The notes beneath the pieces were generated by a model, which had not been told where the DNA came from, ran no database searches, and was given only the letters and a program-made list of their open reading frames with translations. From NCBI GenBank assembly GCA_030151845.1, contig JASLCM010000244.1, positions 1 to 5,614 of the forward strand: a stretch of 5,614 bases of DNA, read 5' to 3'. The DNA comes from Bacteroides sp. GTDB taxonomy: Bacteria; Bacteroidota; Bacteroidia; Bacteroidales; Bacteroidaceae. Positions 1 to 5,456 of the stretch are shown here, in pieces (positions within the stretch are counted from its first letter, which is position 1; every line of letters starts with the position of its first letter). The translations under genes were made by a program, and so were the position numbers.

Positions 1-362
1 TAAAGGGAGTCATGGAAAAAGAGGACCCAACCAGTAGAGATTATCTGGTTCCCAGTAAGTTAAAAGAGCTGTATCAAAATCAAGACTATGGTAGATATAC
101 GCTAGCGAACGGTGAAATGCCTGTTTGTTTTATTGTAGATACCGATAATACGGGAGGAAACTCTGGTAGCCCTGTATTAAATGGAAAAGGACATTTAGTG
201 GGTACAGGCTTTGATAGGAACTATGAGGGATTAACTGGAGACATTGCATTTAGGCCCTCTTCACAGCGTGCTGTTTGTGTAGATATTCGATACATCCTTT
301 TTATTATTGATAAGTATGCAGGCGCGACTCATCTCCTCGATGAATTAACTATTGTTGATTAA
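1..362 (+). CDS. S46 family dipeptidyl peptidase, DPP11-like (C-terminal part, 5' truncated by window edge)
   Basis: The reading frame is open to the left edge (first full codon at 3-5), so the Met at 12 is internal and this is the last ~119 codons of a protein of usually ~700 residues. Seen: the chymotrypsin-like serine motif TGGNSGSPV with catalytic Ser at 162-164, then GFDRNYEG and the family's C-terminal block (VDIRYILFIIDKYAGA). Known: S46 enzymes are periplasmic or surface exopeptidases of Bacteroidetes that release dipeptides from peptide N-termini. The residue 18 positions after the catalytic Ser sets specificity: Gly in DPP7 (hydrophobic P1) and Arg in DPP11 (Asp/Glu P1). Here it is Arg (216-218), so I infer a DPP11-type enzyme. 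The catalytic His and Asp, the signal peptide and the start lie outside the window. The thioredoxin gene follows 87 bases after the stop on the same strand; no terminator is obvious between them. Family call is very firm, DPP11 subtype fairly firm. Confidence 0.9.
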   Translation, partial: KGVMEKEDPTSRDYLVPSKLKELYQNQDYGRYTLANGEMPVCFIVDTDNTGGNSGSPVLNGKGHLVGTGFDRNYEGLTGDIAFRPSSQRAVCVDIRYILFIIDKYAGATHLLDELTIVD

Positions 363-449
363 TTTTTCGTTTTTAGACATTAGTGTTGCTGAACAAAGAG
401 AGATTGTATTGTGTTTTATACACTAACGAGCCAAAAATTATTGAATGAT

Positions 450-746
450 ATGGAAAAATTTAAAGATGTAATACAATCCTCAACTCCAGTACTAGTAGAC
501 TTTTTTGCAACTTGGTGTGGTCCTTGTCAGGCGATGGGTCCTGTTTTGGAAGAGGTAAAAAAAGAGATAGGAGACATTGCTCGAATTATTAAAATCGATG
601 TCGATAAAAATGAAGACTTAGCAGTAGAGTATCGAATACAAACTGTGCCAACCTTTATTTTATTTAAAAATGGAGAGAGTCTGTGGAGACATTCGGGAGT
701 AATTCAAGCCAGTGAGCTTGAAAAGGTAATAAAGGATCATTTATAA
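450..746 (+). CDS. Thioredoxin, cytoplasmic, 98 aa
   Basis: A thiol-disulfide reductase that keeps cytoplasmic protein thiols reduced and is itself normally recharged by thioredoxin reductase (not in this window). Numbered from the ATG at 450: the buried-acid position D17 in VLVDFFATW, active site WCGPC with C23 and C26, and the cis-proline loop TVPT with P67. The protein has no signal peptide or membrane segment and matches the compact ~100-residue single-domain family. Start choice: the ORF extends upstream to a GTG at 411 (adds 13 residues), with only a weak purine run before it. I prefer ATG 450 because Bacteroides-type thioredoxins typically begin MEKF and the fold starts there; the GTG start remains possible. 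The gene lies 17 bases before a second, exported thioredoxin-fold gene, so the two are probably co-transcribed up to the terminator at 1245-1278. Whether this is the main housekeeping thioredoxin cannot be told. Confidence 0.9.
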   Translation: MEKFKDVIQSSTPVLVDFFATWCGPCQAMGPVLEEVKKEIGDIARIIKIDVDKNEDLAVEYRIQTVPTFILFKNGESLWRHSGVIQASELEKVIKDHL

Positions 747-751
747 ACAAG

Positions 752-757
752 AAGGAG
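752..757 (+). promoter_or_regulatory. Shine-Dalgarno-like site AAGGAG for the exported thioredoxin
   Basis: AAGGAG lies in the 17-base gap between the two thioredoxin genes, 6 bases before the ATG at 764. It is the clearest Shine-Dalgarno in the window; the other starts have A-rich or undistinguished leaders, as is common in Bacteroidetes. It fixes the start of the second gene and suggests translation initiates independently of the upstream gene. Confidence 0.6.
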
Positions 758-763
758 AGAGTC

Positions 764-1228
764 ATGAAAAAAGTATTTTTGTTAGCAAGTTTAATGTTGC
801 TAGGTATAGTAAACTATGCTTGTGCAGGATCACAAAAAAGTGACAATGCCGAAGCTAAAGATGATGGTGGAGTAGTAGTACTTAATAAAGAAAAATTTAA
901 AACAGATATTTTCGATTATGAGAATGCTACCGAATGGAGCTATAAAGGAGATAAACCTGCTATTATAGACCTATATGCAGATTGGTGCGGACCTTGTAGA
1001 AAAGTAGCCCCAATCATGAAAGAGCTAGCTAAAGATTACGAGGGGAAGATCATTATTTACAAAGTAAATGTAGATAAGGAAAAAGAGCTTGCTTCTCTTT
1101 TTAATGCAAGAAGTATCCCATTGTTCGTATTCATTCCAGTAGATGGAGAGCCTCAGTTCTTAAATGGAGCTGCAGATAAGGATACCTATAAGAAAATAAT
1201 CGATGAGTTTCTATTAGCAAATAAATAA
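764..1228 (+). CDS. Exported thioredoxin-fold protein, probable lipoprotein or periplasmic, 154 aa
   Basis: A second thioredoxin with an N-terminal export signal, expected to act on disulfides outside the cytoplasm (periplasm, or tethered to a membrane). Seen: MKK n-region, hydrophobic stretch at residues 4-16, then NYACAGS. C20 could be a lipid-attachment Cys, but N17 is a poor -3 residue for a lipobox; A19-C20-A21 also fits signal peptidase I cleavage after A21. A hydrophilic linker (~22-36) precedes the thioredoxin fold (~37-152) with LYADWCGPCRK (C75, C78) and a cis-proline in SIPLF (P119). The acidic residue of cytoplasmic thioredoxins is kept (D69). The CGPC dipeptide pair suggests a reductant rather than a DsbA-like oxidant, but this is inference. 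It would need electrons across the membrane from a CcdA/DsbD-type carrier, not seen here. Start is fixed by AAGGAG 6 bases upstream. Followed by a strong terminator. Confidence 0.88.
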   Translation: MKKVFLLASLMLLGIVNYACAGSQKSDNAEAKDDGGVVVLNKEKFKTDIFDYENATEWSYKGDKPAIIDLYADWCGPCRKVAPIMKELAKDYEGKIIIYKVNVDKEKELASLFNARSIPLFVFIPVDGEPQFLNGAADKDTYKKIIDEFLLANK

Positions 1229-1244
1229 ATTAAAAGCTATTTAT

Positions 1245-1278
1245 AAGTAGGGTTGTCAATTGACAACCCTACTTTTTT
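1245..1278 (+). terminator. Intrinsic terminator after the thioredoxin pair
   Basis: Bases 1245-1259 and 1260-1274 form a perfect 15-bp inverted repeat with no spacer (the folded loop would be the central AATT), with a GC-richer middle (TAGGGTTGTC). A run of six T (1273-1278) ends the + strand stem. It begins 16 bases after the stop of the exported thioredoxin and separates that unit from the downstream hydrolase. The A pair at the left base means it could also act weakly on the minus strand, but no minus-strand gene ends there. Confidence 0.9.
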
Positions 1279-1347
1279 ATACCTTTCTTTTAGAGCTCTA
1301 TTTTTAAAAGAATTGTTTAAAAAGCCTATTTTACGAGTTGATTTTAA

Positions 1348-1355
1348 TACATTTG
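1348..1355 (+). promoter_or_regulatory. Candidate Bacteroidetes -7 promoter box (TACATTTG) for the hydrolase
   Basis: TACATTTG matches the Bacteroidetes -7 consensus TAnnTTTG exactly. It lies between the terminator at 1245-1278 and the ATG at 1426, where a new promoter is needed. Transcription would start near 1362, giving a ~65-base leader. I see no TTTG -33 box at the usual 19-21 base spacing, so the call rests on the -7 box and location alone. The rest of the 197-base gap (1229-1425) holds the terminator, a 10-bp palindrome TAGAGCTCTA (1291-1300) and AT-rich sequence without a gene. Confidence 0.45.
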
Positions 1356-1425
1356 TATAGCATCTACTTTCTTTTTGTAGAGCAGTATACCTTATAATTT
1401 AATAGAGTACTATAAAACGCTAGTA

Positions 1426-3348
1426 ATGAGTTGTATAAAGTCAAGCAGCTGCTGTGATAAGCAGTTCAAGTTTCGCATTCAATCTTTTTGTTTTTTTATT
1501 ACTTTCTTATTTTTGTCTATCCAACTTTACTCACAGGGTCCTGTGGACGAAAGGTGGGTAAAAGATAATTATACTAAACGTGAAGTTTACATCCCTACAA
1601 GAGACGGTGTTAAACTCTATACGGCCATTTATGAGCCTAAATCGACTGCAAGGCGTCATCCCATTTTAGTCGTTCGTACCCCTTATCGCTGCTCACCTTA
1701 TGGTGAGGAGTTTACCTCTGAACTTTGGAATGGTTTTAGAGAATTTACAGAGCGTAACTATATTATAGTGTATCAGAATGTACGAGGTAAGTTTATGAGT
1801 GAAGGTGAATTTGAAAATGTACGTCCTGTTACTACCCTTACATCAAAAGATGGGGTTGATGATGCAAGTGATATGTATGATACAGCAGAATGGTTGCTGA
1901 AAAATACACACTCTAATGAGCGAATTGGGGTAACAGGTAATTCCTATCCAGGATTCTATTCGTTTGTTTCAGCTTTAAGTTTACACCCATCTATAAAGGC
2001 TGTTTGTCCGCAAGCTCCTGTACTCGATTGGTTCATGGGAGATGATATCCATCACAATGGAGCATTAATGCTTACAGACTCCTATGGCTTTTTATCTTCG
2101 ATAGGAAAAGTACGAAGCCTTCCATCTCCCGTAGAGAGAGGGGTAGATGTATCACGTGTAATCGATGAGTACACCTACTTTTTAAAGGAAGGTCCAATTA
2201 AAAAATTAACAGAAAATTTGGATGGGCAGATTCCTTTTTGGACCAGTTTAACAGAACACCCCAATTATGATAATTGGTGGAAGGAGAGATGTCCAGCTAG
2301 GTATTATAAACATATTGATGCCGCAGTATTGGTGGTTGGCGGACTTTTTGATGCCGAAGATTGCTACGGCACGTGGAACTCTTATCGTGTTATGGCAGAG
2401 GAAAACAAGCAAGCACCTTTATACCTTTTGATTGGCCCTTGGAAACATGGAGGATGGAAGGGGAGAGGTAGGACTACAATCGGTGATCTAACTTTTGGCT
2501 CTGAAAACCTGAATTCGAAATTTCACGAAATGATTGCTGGCTTTTTTGACTATTACTTATTAGATGAAGGCGACTTTAATCTATCTCCTAAAGCTACTAT
2601 TTACTTTACAGGGGAGGGGAAGTGGCGTACTTTTTCTTCTTGGCCTGTTGCTGAGGCTAAAGGTAAGTCTCTTTATTTAACAGAAGGAGGAGGAATCTCT
2701 TCTAAAGCTCCTGAAACCACAAAATCAGCATCAGTTTATGTTTCAACACCTCAAAATCCAGTTCCTTATACTGATAAGATATGGGTTAAGCGCAACTCTA
2801 ACTACATGACTGGCGATCAAAGATTTGCTTCACGTCGTCCAGATGTACTTACCTTTACCAGCGAAGAGCTTACAGAAGATTTAACTATAGCTGGGCCCAT
2901 AGATGTTGATTTTTGGGTGAGTATATCAACAACTGATGCAGATTTTATAGTAAAGGTGATAGATGTTTTTCCTGACGGGTATAAACCTACAGACTCCAAC
3001 GCTATACTTGTTAATGAGGAGAAGAGTTTAGCTAGTGGTTATCAGTTTATGGTGCGTGGTAATATTTTAAGAGGGAGGTATAGGAATAGCTTTAGCTCTC
3101 CTAAAGCTTTTACTCCAGGAAAGCCTGAACGTATTCAGTTCTCTCTTGAAGACGTTGCTCATACCTTTAAAAAAGGGCATAAGCTAATGATACAGGTGCA
3201 AAGTTCTTGGTTTCCTCTAGTCGATATGAACCCACAACAGTTTGTCAATATTTACCAGTGCGATGCGCATGATTTTGTAGCATCTAAGATTCGAATCTAT
3301 CATCAAAAAGATAAACCCTCACAAGTAAAGTTTTCTATTCTTGAGTAA
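1426..3348 (+). CDS. Exported CocE/NonD family alpha/beta hydrolase (X-Pro dipeptidyl-peptidase-like), 640 aa
   Basis: A serine hydrolase of the family that includes cocaine esterase, glutaryl-7-ACA acylase and, more distantly, S15 Xaa-Pro dipeptidyl peptidase. It cleaves an ester or amide bond, but the natural substrate is unknown. Seen: a signal peptide with a long basic, Cys-containing n-region (1-20), hydrophobic core (21-34) and likely cleavage near LYS-QGP (36/37), placing it in the periplasm or outside. The alpha/beta-hydrolase domain (~55-365) has VRTPYR with Y87 in the position of the CocE oxyanion Tyr, nucleophile S173 in GNSYPG, acid D309 in GGLFDAED and His H341 in GPWKHGG; a cap insertion lies at ~195-290. 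The C-terminal half (~370-635) is the family's beta-sandwich domain, ending with MNPQQFVNIY. The triad is complete and length is normal. Only one Met fits as start: the next in-frame Met is at residue 124. It is transcribed alone, from its own promoter, and converges on the exporter genes with a 4-base gap. Family call is firm; substrate is open. Confidence 0.9.
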   Translation: MSCIKSSSCCDKQFKFRIQSFCFFITFLFLSIQLYSQGPVDERWVKDNYTKREVYIPTRDGVKLYTAIYEPKSTARRHPILVVRTPYRCSPYGEEFTSELWNGFREFTERNYIIVYQNVRGKFMSEGEFENVRPVTTLTSKDGVDDASDMYDTAEWLLKNTHSNERIGVTGNSYPGFYSFVSALSLHPSIKAVCPQAPVLDWFMGDDIHHNGALMLTDSYGFLSSIGKVRSLPSPVERGVDVSRVIDEYTYFLKEGPIKKLTENLDGQIPFWTSLTEHPNYDNWWKERCPARYYKHIDAAVLVVGGLFDAEDCYGTWNSYRVMAEENKQAPLYLLIGPWKHGGWKGRGRTTIGDLTFGSENLNSKFHEMIAGFFDYYLLDEGDFNLSPKATIYFTGEGKWRTFSSWPVAEAKGKSLYLTEGGGISSKAPETTKSASVYVSTPQNPVPYTDKIWVKRNSNYMTGDQRFASRRPDVLTFTSEELTEDLTIAGPIDVDFWVSISTTDADFIVKVIDVFPDGYKPTDSNAILVNEEKSLASGYQFMVRGNILRGRYRNSFSSPKAFTPGKPERIQFSLEDVAHTFKKGHKLMIQVQSSWFPLVDMNPQQFVNIYQCDAHDFVASKIRIYHQKDKPSQVKFSILE

Positions 3349-3352
3349 AAGA

Positions 3353-3850
3353 CTACCTATCTTTCTTTAGTGCATCGTATCGAGGACTAGTTCTTCTTGC
3401 TAATAAAGCCCCTACACAAATGCCGATAGCTAAGGTGAAAAGTAAAGAGACGGTAAGGACGAGGTTGTGAGCTATGTTGGGAATTAACTCTAAGTTTTCT
3501 TGAAGGAGTTCTTTATCTGTAAGCTTGATACCATTTAACATGGCTCGGTAAGCAAACATTCCTGGAATCATTGTGATACAAGCAGGCATTGTAAGAACTA
3601 CGGTAGGAGTCTCTTTTTGATGAGCAAGATAAATACCGCAGAAACCAATGAGTAGAGAGGCTGCTAATGTAGATGGAATCATTTCAAAGCCTAATTGAAG
3701 CAAAATAAATCGGAAACAGTGTCCTGTTCCTCCAAGAAGTCCTGCTACCCACAGCATTTTCTTCGGAGAGCCAAATAGAATAGCCCAGCAGAACCCAACA
3801 ACAAATGCTATTGAAAAATCTCTTATGACAGTTAGTAGAGTTAATTCCAT
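3353..3850 (-). CDS. Threonine/serine exporter, C-terminal half (ThrE_2-type membrane protein), 165 aa
   Basis: A small integral membrane protein matching the second domain of the ThrE-type threonine/serine exporter. About five hydrophobic segments are visible: residues ~9-27, 33-53, 59-75, 83-104 and 128-150. The family motif around the fourth, PACITMIPGMFAYRAML, is well preserved. A basic tail (ARRTSPRYDALKKDR) probably lies in the cytoplasm. Its ATG starts one base after the TAA of the upstream partner (TAA-T-ATG on the minus strand), so the two are almost certainly translationally coupled and form one transporter. In Corynebacterium ThrE both halves are one polypeptide; the two-gene form is common elsewhere. 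The expected job is export of excess threonine, serine or a related small amino acid, driven by the membrane gradient; actual substrate is inferred from family only. The 3' end faces the hydrolase gene with no evident terminator. Confidence 0.85.
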   Translation of the reverse strand: MELTLLTVIRDFSIAFVVGFCWAILFGSPKKMLWVAGLLGGTGHCFRFILLQLGFEMIPSTLAASLLIGFCGIYLAHQKETPTVVLTMPACITMIPGMFAYRAMLNGIKLTDKELLQENLELIPNIAHNLVLTVSLLFTLAIGICVGALLARRTSPRYDALKKDR

Positions 3851-3851
3851 A

Positions 3852-4652
3852 TTAAAAATTATTTATTCCTAAAAGTGTAATACATATTGTCATTCCAGTG
3901 GCAATACTAAGAAGAATAAAGCCAGCAAAAAGTCCTCTATTCACTGCAGAGGTTAAAAAACCCTCTATGAGGTCAATAACGCAATTGATGAGCGGAACAC
4001 CTGGTATTAGATAGAGTACAGCTGTTGCCATTGCAGCCTCAGGATTACTTCCTAAATCAGATAAGAACCCCAAACCTGTGAGAAGAGTTGTTAAGAATGC
4101 AGCAGCGCAGATAGCTAATTCGGCATTAACTTTTCTTTTACCCAGCTCTACTTTAAGCGTAAATCCTGTAGTTGCTGCAAAAAGTGCTACCCCTGCATTA
4201 ATTAAATCACCTCCAGAGAAAAGACAAAGGCCAGCGCACGATAATCCAATGGCAAAAGCAACTATACGATTGTCGTAGCTTTTTTTATTTTTTATGCTGT
4301 AAAATCTTTTTTGTGTCTCAGTAAAAGAGATTTTTTTAAGGTAAACCTCCCAAGTAAGTCTAGAGATATAAGTTAGTACAGCCAGATGAACAGTATGAGG
4401 AGGTGATGACATATAACGAGTAACTGCATTTTGTGAGTCTGTTTTGTCTGTAACAGTTATAGTCATTCCTTTGAAAGTAGGGAAAAGATTGATTGTGAAG
4501 TTCCAGCGGTCAGCAAGACGTTGGATATTGCTTTTCACTCTACCGCTATGTGCTCCAGAAGCCAAAAGATAAGTACCTACCTCTAGAACAAAGTCGGCAA
4601 ATTCTAATGCGGTTACCTTCTCCTCCGATTTGCTTATCAGGTTATGAGTCAT
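3852..4652 (-). CDS. Threonine/serine exporter, N-terminal half (ThrE PF06738-type), 266 aa
   Basis: The larger half of a split ThrE exporter. A hydrophilic N-terminal region (~1-125) carries the family signature LLASGAHSGRV (29-39) and NLFPTF; ThrE proteins have such a soluble domain before the membrane part. About five membrane segments follow at ~128-146, 151-167, 177-198, 206-222 and 239-260, with the conserved LIPGVPLINCVIDLIEG (215-231) at and after the fourth. It precedes and nearly abuts the C-terminal-half gene, so the pair would rebuild a ~10-segment transporter in the inner membrane. Start at 4652 has an A-rich leader (CCAAAA before ATG) and a -7 box 24 bases upstream, leaving a very short untranslated leader. 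Likely role: efflux of threonine or serine accumulated during peptide breakdown; substrate inferred from family. Confidence 0.88.
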   Translation of the reverse strand: MTHNLISKSEEKVTALEFADFVLEVGTYLLASGAHSGRVKSNIQRLADRWNFTINLFPTFKGMTITVTDKTDSQNAVTRYMSSPPHTVHLAVLTYISRLTWEVYLKKISFTETQKRFYSIKNKKSYDNRIVAFAIGLSCAGLCLFSGGDLINAGVALFAATTGFTLKVELGKRKVNAELAICAAAFLTTLLTGLGFLSDLGSNPEAAMATAVLYLIPGVPLINCVIDLIEGFLTSAVNRGLFAGFILLSIATGMTICITLLGINNF

Positions 4653-4675
4653 TTTTGGAAATTTACATTTAAATA

Positions 4676-4683
4676 CAAAGATA
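4676..4683 (-). promoter_or_regulatory. Candidate -7 promoter box (TATCTTTG) for the split exporter genes
   Basis: On the minus strand this reads TATCTTTG, an exact match to the Bacteroidetes TAnnTTTG box. It lies between the rubrerythrin terminator and the exporter start codon, in the right orientation, and would give a start near 4669 and a leader of ~17 bases. No TTTG -33 box is evident at 19-21 bases upstream, so support is partial. Confidence 0.45.
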
Positions 4684-4731
4684 AGAGAAAGTTGAGAGTC
4701 CTTAAGAAGGAAAGGTGAGAATTTAATTATT

Positions 4732-4763
4732 AAAAAAAGACTCTCATTTGAAAGTCTTTTTTT
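4732..4763 (-). terminator. Intrinsic terminator of the rubrerythrin gene
   Basis: Perfect 11-base arms, 4732-4742 and 4753-4763, read AAAAAAAGACT and its complement. Inside them TCA/TGA (4744-4746, 4749-4751) can extend the stem past one mismatch, leaving a tight TT loop. On the minus strand it sits 15 bases after the rubrerythrin stop and ends in seven T. The A/T symmetry makes it potentially bidirectional, but no + strand gene runs into it. It separates the rubrerythrin from the exporter genes. Confidence 0.85.
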
Positions 4764-4778
4764 AAGGGTAAGTTGGAT

Positions 4779-5333
4779 TTAGTTCTCTCCAAAGAATCTA
4801 TTGTAAAGTCCTTCGAAGGCTTTTCCATGACGAGCTTCATCTTTACACATCTCATGAACCGTGTCATGAATAGCGTCAAGATTGAGTTGTTTAGCACGAG
4901 TAGCAATGCGCTTCTTATCAGCACATGCACCTTGTTCTGCTTCCATTCTTTTCTTTAGGTTTGTTTTTGTATCCCAAACAACCTCTCCTAGAAGTTCAGC
5001 AAACTTAGCAGCGTGCTCAGCTTCTTCCCATGCAATACGTTTGTATGCTTCAGCAATCTCAGGAAAGCCTTCACGGTCAGCTTGACGGCTCATTGCTAAA
5101 TACATTCCAACTTCCGAACATTCGCCCATGAAGTTGTTTCTAAGATCATTAATCATCTCTTCATCACAACCTTTAGCAACACCTATAACGTGTTCATCGG
5201 CAAAAGTTAAAACTCCTTCTTGCTCTACAACCTCTTCAAATTTACTTGCAGGAGCTTTGCATAGAGGACACTTTTCGGGAGCAGAATCGCCTTCGTGGAT
5301 GTAACCACACACAATACATCTAAACTTTTTCAT
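4779..5333 (-). CDS. Rubrerythrin with N-terminal rubredoxin domain (reverse type), 184 aa
   Basis: A cytoplasmic non-heme iron peroxidase that reduces hydrogen peroxide to water in anaerobes, with electrons entering through its rubredoxin iron site. Seen: an N-terminal rubredoxin-like domain (1-~35) with CIVC (C6, C9) and CPLC (C22, C25), then a four-helix ferritin-like domain (~55-180) with probable di-iron ligands: E71/E74 on helix 1, E104-x-x-H107 in EEAEHA, E131/E133 on helix 3, and E166-x-x-H169 in CKDEARHG. The order is the reverse of classical Desulfovibrio rubrerythrin (rubredoxin domain last), which puts it with 'reverse' rubrerythrins; length is normal. Three further Cys (C56, C72, C163) and C137 lie in the helical part. 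Start ATG has the A-rich leader AACAACAAA. It has its own promoter candidate and terminator, so it is probably a single-gene unit, likely induced by oxygen or peroxide. Exact electron donor unknown. Confidence 0.95.
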   Translation of the reverse strand: MKKFRCIVCGYIHEGDSAPEKCPLCKAPASKFEEVVEQEGVLTFADEHVIGVAKGCDEEMINDLRNNFMGECSEVGMYLAMSRQADREGFPEIAEAYKRIAWEEAEHAAKFAELLGEVVWDTKTNLKKRMEAEQGACADKKRIATRAKQLNLDAIHDTVHEMCKDEARHGKAFEGLYNRFFGEN

Positions 5334-5425
5334 TTTGTTGTTTTTAATTAGTTATTACGCAGCTTGTACAATTCTCCTATCGATAGAGATAGACAGGCTT
5401 TGCGATTAATTAGTCTATTTATAAG

Positions 5426-5456
5426 TAAAGATAGTTCTTCCGATAACTAAGACAAA
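5426..5456 (-). promoter_or_regulatory. Candidate Bacteroidetes promoter for rubrerythrin (-33 TTTG, 19-base spacer, -7 TATCTTTA)
   Basis: On the minus strand TTTG (5456-5453) is followed after exactly 19 bases by TATCTTTA (5433-5426), a 7/8 match to TAnnTTTG. This is the only place in the window where both Bacteroidetes promoter boxes occur at canonical spacing. Transcription would start near 5419, giving a ~85-base leader before the ATG at 5333; that leader contains the palindrome CTATCGATAG (5377-5386). Confidence 0.5.

Noticed and set aside
12..14. ATG at 12 as a true start of the first gene
   Set aside because: The frame is open to the window edge and the protein holds only the C-terminal part of the S46 fold, so this is an internal Met.
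381..388. TAGTGTTG as a -7 promoter box for the thioredoxin pair
   Set aside because: One mismatch to TAnnTTTG and no -33 box in place; such near-matches are expected by chance in AT-rich DNA.
411..449. GTG at 411 as start of the first thioredoxin, adding 13 residues
   Set aside because: The extension has no thioredoxin similarity that I can see, the family usually starts at MEKF, and the upstream purine run is weak. It is kept only as an alternative.
764..1228. Exported thioredoxin as a TlpA/ResA-type cytochrome maturation protein
   Set aside because: The CGPC active site and thioredoxin-like cis-Pro loop lack the AhpC/TSA-like insert typical of TlpA/ResA, and no cytochrome c maturation gene is nearby.
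1291..1300. Palindrome TAGAGCTCTA downstream of the terminator
   Set aside because: Short, single copy, not placed against a promoter box; insufficient to call an operator.
2817..2999. Minus-strand open frame of 60 codons inside the hydrolase
   Set aside because: Fully within the well-supported hydrolase gene, composition looks like an antisense shadow, and no family resemblance.
4078..4278. Plus-strand open frame opposite the exporter gene
   Set aside because: Lies entirely antisense to the membrane-segment part of a clear ThrE gene; its sequence shows no recognisable domain.
4730..5085. Three short open frames overlapping rubrerythrin and its terminator (4730-4930 minus, 4773-4958 plus, 4882-5085 plus)
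   Set aside because: All overlap the rubrerythrin gene in other frames, and one runs through the terminator; no protein family features.
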